64,000 nt of DNA from contig JAPNXP010000001.1 in the NCBI GenBank assembly GCA_028753945.1, positions 3,028,501 to 3,092,500 on the forward strand, given 5' to 3'. Shown here in pieces: positions 33,135 through 43,744 of the stretch. Position numbers and translations under genes: made by a program. A model generated the notes under the pieces. It was not told where the DNA came from. It ran no database searches and worked only from the letters and a program-made list of their open reading frames with translations. The stretch comes from Hexactinellida sp. DTS-2022. Lineage: Eukaryota > Porifera > Hexactinellida. Position 1 is the first letter of the stretch, and the number at the start of each line of letters is the position of its first letter.

Positions 33135-34276
33135 GTCAATTAAGATGAATGTTCAAAATAGGAAAAATTGAAAAACCGTCCGATTCTCTTGACCAACTTT
33201 TTACTTTAGCTCGAAAATATATTTTGGCGCCTTTGGGCTGGCATAGAAATATTTTAAATCGAAGCTTAGATAAATAGACAATATACAAACACAAACAATA
33301 CAGCTCGCAATTGTTTGCATTCTAAGATCGGACAGTTGGAATATTTGCCACAATGCAAGAAGTTATTAATAGAATAGCACGCAAAAATTCCTAAAATAAT
33401 CACATTGTTAGTTCAGATTGAAAACTAGTTAAAATCTATCAAATGATGTATAAGAATACACATATATGTTTGAATTACCAAATAATCAGGCATAATTAAA
33501 TATAGCAACGTTGGCTAAAACTAGATATTTGTGGTTTTTCATAAATTGAATTTTCAAATTTTGTGCATAACTTTGAGACTTTTTGTAGGCATAATATATT
33601 TAACCTGGCAAGTGACAATAACATTTTTCTATTCGTTCAACACTAAAGAATTGAATTACGCATTTAAATTAGCATTTAGCTATGACAAATCTTTACCTAT
33701 TACCCCATGGTTGCACACTGTGTCTTAGCTTTCGAACAGTGCGTAACTTTGAATATTTTTTCCATTGCCACTTTCTGTTGCTTTGAAAATGCAAAAAACT
33801 AATTATTCTCTGCTATTCAATAGTATATCCTAGCGATTACGCAAATGTATGGCAGATATTGTATAATGTAAACAACTGTGCAATTAATGACGATTTCATC
33901 AATAAGTGCTTTGAACTATGAACTAATATTGGGTTTTGAAATTGAAGGGAGTTAGTTTTGTACAATTCGGAGGCTATTTATTGTGGGGTGCACCAGAGAC
34001 AGCTATACTAGAAAAAGTGATCATCAGGTTTCTATGAGTTCCAATCCACATTATAATTACATTCAGTACGGATCTACCCCCTTTACATGACTGAATTATT
34101 TTGTTTAGATTAGGGGTGCAACGAATATTCGTTCGTTTGAGAGAATATTAGATTGAAACACATATATGTTTGTTACTTTTCGACAACAACATATTTTTTT
34201 TTTCAGATTAGAGAGGAGTAGAATCTCGATTTATTATTGTTAAATTATACATACCGTATACTTATTCTATTATATA

Positions 34277-34995
34277 CACTACCAGGACAAAAGTATTCGA
34301 CCACCCAACATTTTCCCATTGAAAATACTCGTACTATTGTAGGTTTAACAATGGAAGATAGTGTATGGAAATTACATGAGATATTGCTATTTCGATTACA
34401 AATTCGTATTCTGTGCATTCGAATTATCAATTGTAGAAGCTTTCAATTCATCCCTAGTTGATTTGGTTAAAAGTTATCATCCTGTGCCACTATACACTTT
34501 TCCCAAATTTCCACTATGGGAGAGATGGGAACAGGTCGCACATGTTGCCATTTGATGATAATTTTCAACCGAATTGATATGTAATCTATTTGAAAGCATC
34601 TATAATGGGTAATTCGAACGCGTAGAATACGAATCTGAATTCAAAATAGCAAACTCATTAATGATATAATTATACTGTGAACTCCGCTTAATAGAGCCAT
34701 CGGTTAATAAATTTCTCCGCTTAATCAGGTCAAAGTAACCTGGTCCCGAGGTGACTCTATTAAGCGGAGTTGACTGTATATACAAATTCATAATTCAGAA
34801 TGGAATACCACATGGTAGAATTTCCCTAGGTGCATAATTTTCTCCTTAATTTCTTCTTAGCAATTGTGCCACTTGTGACAGGTGGCACGTGACACGTGGC
34901 AGGAACACATACCACTTCATGGATATTGGATAAAAAGAACTTAAAATCACGATGTTATGAAATTTATAACTCTAGCAATATACTATTTAAAGTAA
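34277..34995. mobile_element. Tc1/mariner-type MITE, right end lost
   Basis: TA then CACTACCAGGACAAAAGTAT begins a region homologous to the 21569 element, including GTGCCACTTG and GGTGGCACGTG blocks near 34866-34890. It carries a Tigger-type MITE at 34675-34776. The right end is replaced by hAT-like sequence at about 34996. Confidence 0.65.
34675..34776. mobile_element. Tigger/pogo-type MITE nested in the Tc1-like MITE
   Basis: CTGTGAACTCCGCTTAATAG at the left and CAGTCAACTCCGCTTAATAG inward from the right are flanked by TA. The family is the same as at 6376. Confidence 0.85.
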
Positions 34996-35420
34996 TTCAA
35001 CCTGGGGGCGCGATCCCCAAGGCGGTCGCGAAGGCTTTATAGGGGTTCGGGTAAAGTTCCGAGAAATTTACATAAAATCGTTAAATTTACCGAGATACAT
35101 GTCAAAACTTATTTAAATTATCTACATTTAATTACGTATATTGTGTGGACATTTGTGCATGTATTTAAAGTGCAGTGTGTATGTGTAATGTACACGCAAT
35201 ATTTACGCAATCAGCTTTCAGGGCATTTGCGATAATTTTACTTATATAGCATTGTAGTTATCTCATAATTGTCAGAATATGCTTGAAACTTGAGGTGCAT
35301 CGATTTATTTGAACCTTAGGAATACTTATTACACATGAATAAAAACTTTAACATTATCATTGTGGGGGTGGCGAAAAAGGCTAAAAGGGGTCGCATGGTA
35401 CAAAAGGTTGAAAACCGCTG
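34996..35420. mobile_element. hAT MITE with truncated left end
   Basis: The right end read inward is CAGCGGTTTTCAACCTTTTG. The left side begins at CAACCTGGGGGCGCGATCCC and lacks about 10 terminal bases. The interior GGGGGTGGCGAAAA and GGTCGC blocks are typical of the CAGTGGTT(T/C)TCAACC hAT group. Confidence 0.65.
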
Positions 35421-35765
35421 CGTTAGTGCATATCTATATAACTTTTCAAGTTGTGGCCAATTCGACATTACTAATTACTATTGATTTGTAAATCAGGCCA
35501 TTTGAGGTGAATAATAGGAATAGTTTAAGAAATCAAGTTTATTCAACAGTTATGCTTGTAATATTTGAACACCTCTCTTTACAACTTTACGCCCACACCA
35601 GCATAGCTAGCATAGTTTATATCTTATAATATATTGAAGTTCATTTATTCTTTAAAATATTATTTTATAATTTCGCTCTTCTTCCTAGTACGTTAATTAT
35701 TCACAAATATGCGTTTTAGTGCGGGGCATTAAGACGGACCTTTGTTATTGTTCATTTTCATATAG
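35421..35765. other. End of ESRP intron B-C
   Basis: This short stretch between the hAT MITE and the acceptor of exon C is A+T-rich and unremarkable. Confidence 0.4.
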
Positions 35766-36159
35766 ATATATAGAAGTTTATGTTAGTTCTCACTTCAAAT
35801 TACAGAGGAGATCTCCTATCATGGGGAGTTTTGATGATTCTTATTCTGAAATTCTTATAAATAGCAAAGGAAAGAAAAGACGAAATTACTCACCAAACTT
35901 TGTAACCAGACGAGAAGACAGAAGATTCAGGATTAAACTTCGTGGACTTCCATATGCCTCCTGTAAACGAGAGATTGCGTTATTTTTCTACGATTACGGA
36001 ATTGAAGAACAAGATGTTGTGTTTCTGGATGTAGGCTACCGTCGCACAGGCGAAGCATTCGTTTACTTCCCTTCAGGGGAAAAAGCAAGGCGTGCTGTTA
36101 GGGAAAAACATAATAAATATATTGGAGATAGGTATATAGAACTATTTGAGGATTTTTGA
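35766..36159 (+). CDS. ESRP: ESRP-family splicing regulator, terminal exon C (last qRRM)
   Basis: The acceptor TTTTCATATAG precedes 35766. The exon opens YIEVYVSSHFKLQRRSP, finishing the exon B qRRM, then a basic linker (GKKRRNY, RREDRRF). It then encodes a final qRRM: RIKLRGLPYASCKREIALFF, then DVVFLDVG, then GEAFVYFPSG, and RYIELFEDF followed by TGA at 36157-36159. The protein ends immediately after the fold. Vertebrate ESRPs instead carry a long proline-rich tail and a degenerate last motif, so this arrangement is compact. In the other two qRRMs an intron splits the R-Y-I-E codon; here the site is uninterrupted. No AATAAA was seen in the next 130 bases; a T-rich tract with TTTATTAATTG lies near 36240. 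Confidence 0.85.
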
Positions 36160-36288
36160 GAAATATATGCTTAAATTTGGTATAAACTTAATAATGTATA
36201 GACATCGCTTTATTCTTCTAATATTGATTTATTTGTCAAATTTTTATTAATTGTAGAAGTATGAATAGTATTTATTTTTATTATTGAA

Positions 36289-36558
36289 CAGGGGCCTATT
36301 CACTAACAATTCTTAACTTTTTTCTTAACTTTGTTTTCTTGAAATTATGAGAATATCGAAATAATATTTAAAGTATCTTGTCTAAAGGTCTGAAATAACG
36401 AAAATACCTTGGAATCTAGATCTTGTTCAATTCCTCAAAATTTCTTCAGAGTATTTTCACCTTTTAAGTTAAGCATGACTTCATATTCTTAAATTTTTTA
36501 GATTCTATATGAATATGAGATAAGAAAAAAGTTAAGAAGTTTAGTGAATAAGGCCCCA
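36289..36558. mobile_element. MITE just downstream of ESRP
   Basis: CAGGGGCCTATTCACTAACA and, inward from the right, CTGGGGCCTTATTCACTAAA continue into a mirrored TTCTTAACTTTTTTCTTA. The inverted repeats are about 35 bp. No target duplication is visible. It lies 130 bp after the ESRP stop and may be within its 3' UTR. Confidence 0.75.
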
Positions 36559-36559
36559 G

Positions 36560-37075
36560 GTCACTCTTAAATTTGCTTATTTGTGTGTTTAATTCAAAAG
36601 GACCGTATAAAATGCTTTAAACCGAGGTGCTTAGCTTATCACGGCGCCTGAATTTGCGTAAGATATTCAAATATTAATGCATTATTCCTTGTTCAAGAAT
36701 TAGTCAAGTTCGGCACCAAATTTTTTTATTTATTTAATGTGGAGTTCAACTAGTCAAGTAAAAATCCTTTAAATTCATAACGCTGCTCATAACAGGAAGC
36801 GAAACCGGAACTATGACGTAGTATTTTGGAACTTATTTTTGTATTTGTACTTTTTATAATAATTCACTACGTATACAGAAAGTTTGAACATTTTTGTTTA
36901 ACTGACCTCTGAGTTGTTTGCTATTAAAGCAAACAACCGAAATTCATAATACTAAAATACCGGGAATGCACCAATGTTCCATGATCTGGAGGACGGGTTT
37001 ATCCGTGAAGCAAGTGGGATAGGCCAACCTTCCTTGGAGCGATAATAATGAAATTCGTACCTGTACTTAATGCTG
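36560..37075. other. No recognisable feature
   Basis: Non-coding A+T-rich sequence. No terminal repeat or RNA gene supported. Confidence 0.4.
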
Positions 37076-37083
37076 CTGAAAAT

Positions 37084-37935
37084 TAGGGGTGTACCGGATA
37101 TCCGGTTCTAATCCGGTATCCGGCCAGTTACCGGATATCCGGCCGGAACCGGATATGAACAACTATCCGGCCGGAAACGGTCCCAATTGTATTTGTGTAT
37201 GAATTAAAAAATAACTATCCGAATATAAAGTGAATTTCCATAGATCTAGGGTCATTAATTGTCCATTCCTTCTGTCGTTCTAATGTCTGGTACAGGTTTT
37301 CTTGTATAGATATTCTTGGAGTAGAAATTAGATAATGTGTAATAGCTGAACTAGTTGATTGAAAAATACTATGATCACCTTGATGTGAATTTCTACAAGA
37401 GGATTTCATTTATAGTTTTTTTTTGTAAATTTCTGGATGTGAATGTTTTATGTGGTTCCACAGTGGTGACGTGCTATATATTTTAGGAATTTTACCACGT
37501 GATATATGTATTGGCATCACATTCATTACAGACTGCTCTGAAGAATCGTTCTTAGATAGTGAGAAAAATATCAAATTTCACTCATGCTGGGATTGATAAA
37601 AAATGCAACCTTTCAAGCTAATAGGAACAGCGAAAATATGTAGGAATCGAAAATAAATATGTTATTGGAAAGATCTTATTTACCAAAGGTGAATGCGATT
37701 GAAAGTATATTCATATACTGTATCAATTATGGAATCACATAAATTATTTCGAAGCCTCCCTAAAAATCACAAGCTTAGTATATGTACAAATGAATCAAGA
37801 ATAAGCAGAACTTGTTCTTGATATCATATTATGGTATCGTTTGTCAAAATCATATTTAGCCGGATATCCGGTTAATTGAGCGCCGGATATCTGGATCCGG
37901 CCGGAGTAGAGAATCTCTAATCCGGTACAGCTCTA
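37084..37935 (-). mobile_element. hAT element with BED zinc-finger fossil, duplication CTGAAAAT
   Basis: TAGGGGTGTACCGGATATCC at the left and TAGAGCTGTACCGGATTAGA inward from the right are flanked by perfect CTGAAAAT copies (37076-37083, 37936-37943). Subterminal CCGGATATCCGG units occur at both ends. On the - strand about 37420-37545 encodes AVCNECDANTYIT then, after one frameshift, KIPKIYSTSPLWNHIKHSHPE. The C-x2-C and H-x4-H pattern is a BED-type zinc finger, as at the N-terminus of hAT transposases. The following segment to 37215 continues SSCRNSHQGDHSIFQ and KEWTINDPRSMEIH. The catalytic region is deleted. This is an internally deleted autonomous element, not a simple MITE. Confidence 0.88.
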
Positions 37936-37943
37936 CTGAAAAT

Positions 37944-38108
37944 GCCATATTCGCCCGTATATGTAGCGACAGCAATTGGATGATCAGGATGCCAATAGCA
38001 TTCGGACAAAGTCGGAATTACCGGACATGTACTCTCTCGAATTAAGGACACACGGAAATTTCGATGTCCTACTTTGAATGAATTATATTTGAATGCAAGT
38101 GTTAACAA
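37944..38108 (-). pseudogene. Unrecognised open fragment
   Basis: The - frame encodes LAFKYNSFKVGHRNFRVSLI and WHPDHPIAVATYTGEYGIFS directly up to the hAT insertion. Composition is more GC-rich than the surroundings. I cannot name a family. It may belong to the same decayed element as the integrase-like tail further right. Confidence 0.25.
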
Positions 38109-38522
38109 AAGTCATACCTTGCCATCCACATTTTGACGGAATGGCTAAACGATTATTGGGGTGGTGAAACAGATATGTCTGCAAGCGGATCGACACCTAT
38201 CAAGGGGTCATGGCCCCAATTACTCAATGAAATGAGCTTCCATATGGTTGTAATGAAAAACTAAACTAGCCGCATATCATGACCTACAAATGAGAACCAC
38301 GCTGGACAGAATTATTCCCATCGATGAACTTGTAATGACTATTATAGTGATAGTATACGTACTACGAACAGGATCTCTCCTAGTCCTCTCTCGAGCGATC
38401 TTCATAGTGTGAGTCTAAGAAGTACGAGGTTTGCCTCATTTTGATTTATCCACTATAGTACCGGTATCGATGTAGATTTTTATCTTCCGATAAAGCCACC
38501 ACTTTCTCGTCGAGACGCTAGC

Positions 38523-38880
38523 AATTTATCACGCTCGTTTTCCCTCTAAAGTGATTTCAATATTAGAGACCTTATCAAAGGTTTTTTTCTCGATGTTATG
38601 CTCTACGATTGATACATCAGGCTTGTAGCTCGACATCACATCAGTTGTTGCATAAATGCTCTCACACTCTGTCATATCGCTAGTATGCGCAATAGCGTCA
38701 TTCAGGTCGTTATATAACGGAGTTACACTGGCGTCAATAACCATTGTCGGTGTTTCTCCTATATCTACATATATCTTCACGTTATTGATATGCACCAATC
38801 TTTCTTTCGCTGATAAATAACCCCGGTCCACGCGTCTTTGTATACCGAAAGGACCATAGTATTTAGCTGACAGCGAATCT
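38523..38880 (-). pseudogene. Possible Ty3-type integrase C-terminal (GPY/F) remnant
   Basis: The - frame starts after a stop with DSLSAKYYGPFGIQRRV and continues ERLVHINNVKIYVDIGETP, then about 70 more residues to two stops. Y-Y-G-P-F-x-I followed about 20 residues later by a VH(I/V)xxxK-Y motif is the GPY/F module at the end of Ty3/gypsy integrases. The rest is not recognised. Only a fragment remains. No LTRs or reverse transcriptase were seen. Confidence 0.4.
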
Positions 38881-40560
38881 TATGCTATATTTCACTTAGT
38901 ATCATGTCTGTTCCGAATTTAGGTTGTAATGGTTCTTACCCCTAGCGTGGTTTCTCTTGATATTCGCCTGGGTGGAATGGCTCCTCTCTTTTCAGTGCTT
39001 GGAGGTCACCCCACGAGTCGAGCGGCGATTCAGCTTCTTTTAGAACTAATAGGCAGGGGAGGTTTGATAATGTCAAAAACCTCGCGACCTGTAAATTGCC
39101 ACGTACCAAAATATCGTTTTTTTTCTGACGAGAAGGGTACAACAATCATAATAAGTTAATAACCTAATCCTTGTTAATGCAGGTTAGACTCCCTCGTATT
39201 ATTCTGAAGGGAGTCAAAATAAATAATGATGTCTATTTGAAGATGTTTTAGTATTCACTTAAACTTTGGGCAAGAATCATTTCAAAGGAGACAACTGGGT
39301 GTTTTAACAAGACTCTTTACCGTCCCACAAAGCAAAGGACACCATGTATGGAGTGGTTAAACATTTACGCTTGAATAGCAATTATTTTGTACCTTTTGAG
39401 AACCAAGATTCGCACTTTTTCTTTTTTCATTTAAATTATAATTGACTTGAACAGTGAAGTACATAAACTTTTCATAAGTATTCACCATTCTTGTAAACAC
39501 AAATTTGTCGTTATACTTCTCACTCATAATTGTGGATACGTGTTCTTACCTCGAGACTCCAGAAGACTCAAAAGAGCACCAACTTGACCTATGTTGAATG
39601 AGTTGGCGCGAATATCAAATATTGGAGAGTCAATGTCCCCCTAATCCTGCCAAATATTATTATCTTATTCTCCTTACAAGAAATCAAAAGCGATCTTAAC
39701 CTTAAATAATTTGTCGATCCATTTCTCCAACTTCAGAGGAAGTCATTAATATATTTTGCAATCTTAATAGCTCTCAATGATCGAAATTCTATCAATCTCG
39801 ACATTCATCTTCTCCCACTTATTGTGTTAGTGGTTACGCTATTTACAGATTTCTTTAAACAGCTGGTTGTCATTATTGCATTTAGCTACTCATTGAAAAT
39901 AAAAATATAGAGATTAGACATGCAAGTAAAGTATGATTCCGATAAAGATCGTGGTTCTCTGAAATGGCATTCTAATTGAGTCAATTATAGTACTGTGATA
40001 AGTATTCATCAAAATTGGTAAGATTAAGTTTTAAAAACTATTCTTCTCACCTTAAAAAAGTGCAAATTCAATTACCTTAAAATAATTTTTTTACTTGTAT
40101 AGAAAAATCGGTGAATCGAAACGTGTACTAAATATTTGTGGTCCTTGTGGAAGCAAGGGAAGTCAGGCAGAGATTCTTCGTGGAATGCGAGTTTATGGGG
40201 ACAATTGCCATTCCCAAACAACTGATAACTTGTGAATTGAACGTTTTGAAAATGGCAGTACTTTAACTACCAACACCGAGGCTCTCAATATTCAATGGGA
40301 CACTAGGGGAATATAGACCTAATCTCTCGAACAATTGATACATATAGGTGTCTCTATCAGGCAATTAGAGGATCCTGGGATCCTCTAATTATCTTAATTA
40401 ATTGTCTTAATAATCAGACAATCCTTGAAATATTTATTGAGTCTCTTGAGTCAAACGCTTAAAATAGTAACGTATCTTCCCCATGTTTCATAAAAAGGAG
40501 GTCTGTGGAGAGGAGGGGAATACTTCGGATAACATTTTTTCTTCTTAATATAAAAAAATA
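38881..40560. other. No recognisable feature
   Basis: Overlapping short open frames at 38929-39159 on both strands carry no motif I know. The rest to the second Helitron-like copy is non-coding. A mirrored GAGGATCCTGGGATCCTC at about 40369-40386 is a small palindrome. Confidence 0.35.
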
Positions 40561-40567
40561 TTTAGAG

Positions 40568-41080
40568 TCTATACTATTAACACACAAGCCTGGGTGGGTG
40601 GGTGTATATGTGGGTGTATATATTTGTTTGTATGTTCCGAGTTGATTGAAGAAACTGAAAGGTTTCCAAATGTGAATTTTGGCATATAGGGGTAACCTTT
40701 GCCCCCGTCAACAAGTTGAGGTTTCCACTCAAAATTTCTCACCTCGACAAGTTATGACGTCATTGTCACATTTCGAGAACCCTGAAAATTCACTTAATCA
40801 GCCATAATTCGAGTCCTCTAAGAGTTATCATAAAAATCTGAAAATTTAATAGAACATGTACATTAATGATGCGGACACGTTGGCCACACCAGATCGCCAC
40901 TATGCTAGCTCATTATCGCATGATAACGTAATCATTAAAATTTCACATTGTTAAATTTGACTATTTAGGCCTCTTTTACGCTTTATAATCAATATATGGA
41001 GTATATAAACACCAACCGCGAAGCAGTTGGTGTGTGGTTGTGTTCTTCCGCGAAGCGACCTAGCAAGCGAAGCGCGCTAG
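40568..41080 (+). mobile_element. Helitron-like non-autonomous element, copy 2
   Basis: The copy begins TCTATACTATTAA and ends GCGCGCTAG before T. It lacks the Tigger insertion present in copy 1, so its 513 bp approximate the native length. The ACACCAAC-loop-GTTGGTGT stem near 41005-41035 corresponds to the differently sequenced stem in copy 1, so the hairpin is kept while its bases changed. The base before the start is G, not the expected A. Confidence 0.7.
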
Positions 41081-41596
41081 TATACGTATATAAACTGTCC
41101 AAAAAAGGTTTTTGTCCCAAGATCTAGGGTTTGCCTAGGCAAAACAGAGCGTTTCCTATGGCTCATTTTGCCGAGTCTCACATAATTGCAAAACTTCAGA
41201 AGTAATTAACCAACTTGTGGCCAACTTTGTGATCACGGAAACGATAGCAGGAACATGACGTGATCCATAATTACAAGACAACTACAGCCTTAGACCCAGA
41301 CGCTTCTAAATTTCTTTTAAAATGCCCTTTATTCGCAAGTTGGTTCTTCCCTTTAGTACTGGTTATAACTTTGATTTACTAATCGCAATAAATAGTCTTA
41401 ATTGATATCAATTAACACATATATTTGGATTATTTTAATGAACCTAAGAACAACAAACATTACAGGTAAATATATTAAACAGTTGTGGACAAATTGTCCC
41501 TGTGGGAAGTGTCAGGATCCCGATTTAATAATTGTAGAGAATAACATACTTTACTATGTATTTGAAAATTACCATACAAACTCAGGCATTTAGATA

Positions 41597-42331
41597 TCAC
41601 GACAAATGTGATAACATATATATAAATTGTTGCATACGAGCCTTTTTTAATGTCTTCGACCGTGTGCTAACTAAATGGTGAGGAAAATATCCCAAATAAC
41701 AAAAACAATCATTTTCAAAAACCAAAGAATTTGAAGAAGTAATATCGAGGAAACGGTGGTACTTATTAGTGATAATATCTTTTGAAGAACTAGTATTATA
41801 AACATTCTTTTTGAAATTTCGAATTAAAAGTAGTGGATAAATTTTTGATCTTGTTAAATTTCGTCCGTATATCGTCTCTTTTTTATCTTTAGGAGATTTG
41901 ATACAGAGGAGTTTATTTGTCGGTTGATTTAAATAAATGCGATGGATAACGATACCAGGAATTTGTTGATTAAGTGTTATTTGATAAAAGGATTCATTTT
42001 GAAACAAATTAGGAGAATATTGGTTAAAAATTAACCTGTTCCTATCCAATTCAGCAATGTTAAAATAATCAACTTGAGCAATAATCGTAGAGAAGGATTT
42101 ATCATTTAAGAGTGAAATCGCATTCTTTGAAATAATCTAAAATAGATAGATATTAGTAACCAATCTGGGCAGTGGGCATGGAAGTATACTATGTTTATAA
42201 TAAAAAATTTTTAATGCCATTGCTCTTGTACAAATCTCTAAAAACGAATCAATTTGTAGATTATTAAAATACAATAACATAAATACAATATTATTAAAGA
42301 ATAACAGGTGTTTGTTAGAGCTTGGGAGCAA
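41597..42331 (-). CDS. Two unrecognised - strand open segments
   Basis: Segments 42137-42331 (64 residues) and 41597-42049 (150 residues) are open on the - strand. The longer one is rich in Asn, Lys and Ser and contains IPGIVIHRIYLNQPTNK and CFCYLGYFPHHLVSTRSK. I recognise no domain. They could be two exons of a small gene or parts of a decayed transposase. No clear splice pair or start context decides this. Confidence 0.25.
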
Positions 42332-43699
42332 CTAACCAAATTACATAATAATTTCATCCCTAAATATCATTTACTTACTATTTAAGTCTATTGAGGGTCT
42401 TGTATAGACAAGTTGAATTCTTGTGCAAAATTTGAGTAAGCCAAGAAAACTTCATTTGAGTTGTAATGCCATTTAATTTATTTTTATTACAATGGAAACT
42501 TAAATCTAGCTAAGTGAATAACCAAGACTAGAGCCGAAAATATTTTAATAATCTAGAAAAAATAACCCACTCTGGGTGTCTTTTTCTCTGGATAAAATTG
42601 AGTTGAGTGTGTTTTTCTAACACTAGTACACTAGATGTTAACTAAAAGTTAGAAGTAGATTACTCTTAGATTTAGTAGCAGGAAATACATTTTATAGAGT
42701 AGTCAAAGTATTCGACTATACATACAGCAGGGGTTAATATAGGAGGTGCACCTGCCCCCTGATCCTTCAAGTGCCCCAGCAGAAAAACCAGTTGCACAAC
42801 GAAGTTTTAATTTATGCACCCTTAAGAATTTACATTTACCAAACTGCCTTCCTTGCATGCAAATCCTGTTTTAAACACTGTATAGGCCATTGTGAACACA
42901 TGATCGTACGATCCGTATCGCGATCTCGATCCATTTTTGATTAATAAGGCCTAATTTTACATTATATTATAATTAATTTCTTATTGATAAATATTAGATA
43001 AAACAATCTGTAAATTAGAAACATGTATTATTTGACTCAAATTTTCGAAACCAACTTATTACAGTTTGTTAATATCTGATTAATTTTAATTTCAAAGGAT
43101 CATAAAAAGGAGTTCATAGAAACTAGAATCGTTATTGGGATCTTAGATGATATTAATAGCTAGGATCGGGATAGGCATCGCGATGCATTTTTTAAGATCT
43201 TATAATGCCCTAATATTTATAATAGGCTTTACAGAAATAGCAATTGAGTGTACTTTGTTTCACTAGTAATTATGCATATACTATTACATAGATTGAACCG
43301 TGACCTTCGTTATATAAGCCCTTACTACTGAGTAGATTTTGCTGGACCATGGATTACTTAAAGGCCATTGATTATTAGCTAACATATCTTTATCTCAATA
43401 GCTAGTATTGACAGACCTGAGAAATGCATTATAATTGTATAGGAAGTTAGGAACATGATATCAAGGCATACTTAACACCCTTTAGAACAAATGTTTAATA
43501 TATTACTTCCATTATTCTCATAGAGTTGACGTTAAAAGGAATTATGACCTACTATAATACTGTTATCCATGGTATTTCTTCTATTTGAAATTTATTAGAA
43601 TACTGTTTACATAATCAATTCTCTTAGCTGAGAAGCCAAACAAGTGTCTGTGTTTGGATGTAGAATATCTAATGTGTTTATTCTTAAGCAAATGTCTGA
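42332..43699. other. Sparse repeats, no gene
   Basis: Near 42725-42800 a GGGGTTAATATAGGAGGTGC segment with C-runs looks like an isolated hAT-type end. GATCG/GCGATC repeats occur at 42900-42960 and 43125-43200. The rest shows nothing. Confidence 0.35.
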
Positions 43700-43744
43700 C
43701 AGGTAGCTCACATACAGATATCGATCAAAAAATACAGTTTGTTC

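Larger units (their letters stand above)
23747..35765 (+). other. ESRP intron B-C, 12.02 kb
   Basis: The donor is AACAG|GTGTTG and the acceptor is TTCATATAG|AT. Joining gives N-R-YIEVY across the boundary. The intron hosts a RAG1/Transib-like relic, several hAT MITEs with intact target duplications, Tc1-like and Tigger-type MITEs, and palindromes, all listed separately. Between them, about 23750-24720, 27820-28280, 29260-30490 and 33140-34270 show nothing I can annotate. Confidence 0.8.

Noticed and set aside
9404..36159. Assignment of the qRRM gene to hnRNP H/F or GRSF1
   Set aside because: The KGIL...GDAFVLF pair, the DCVRLRGLPFSATVDDILEF block and the linkers fit ESRP better, although only a tree would settle it.
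36160..36288. Poly(A) signal for ESRP
   Set aside because: No AATAAA or ATTAAA in a convincing place before the downstream MITE; not annotated.
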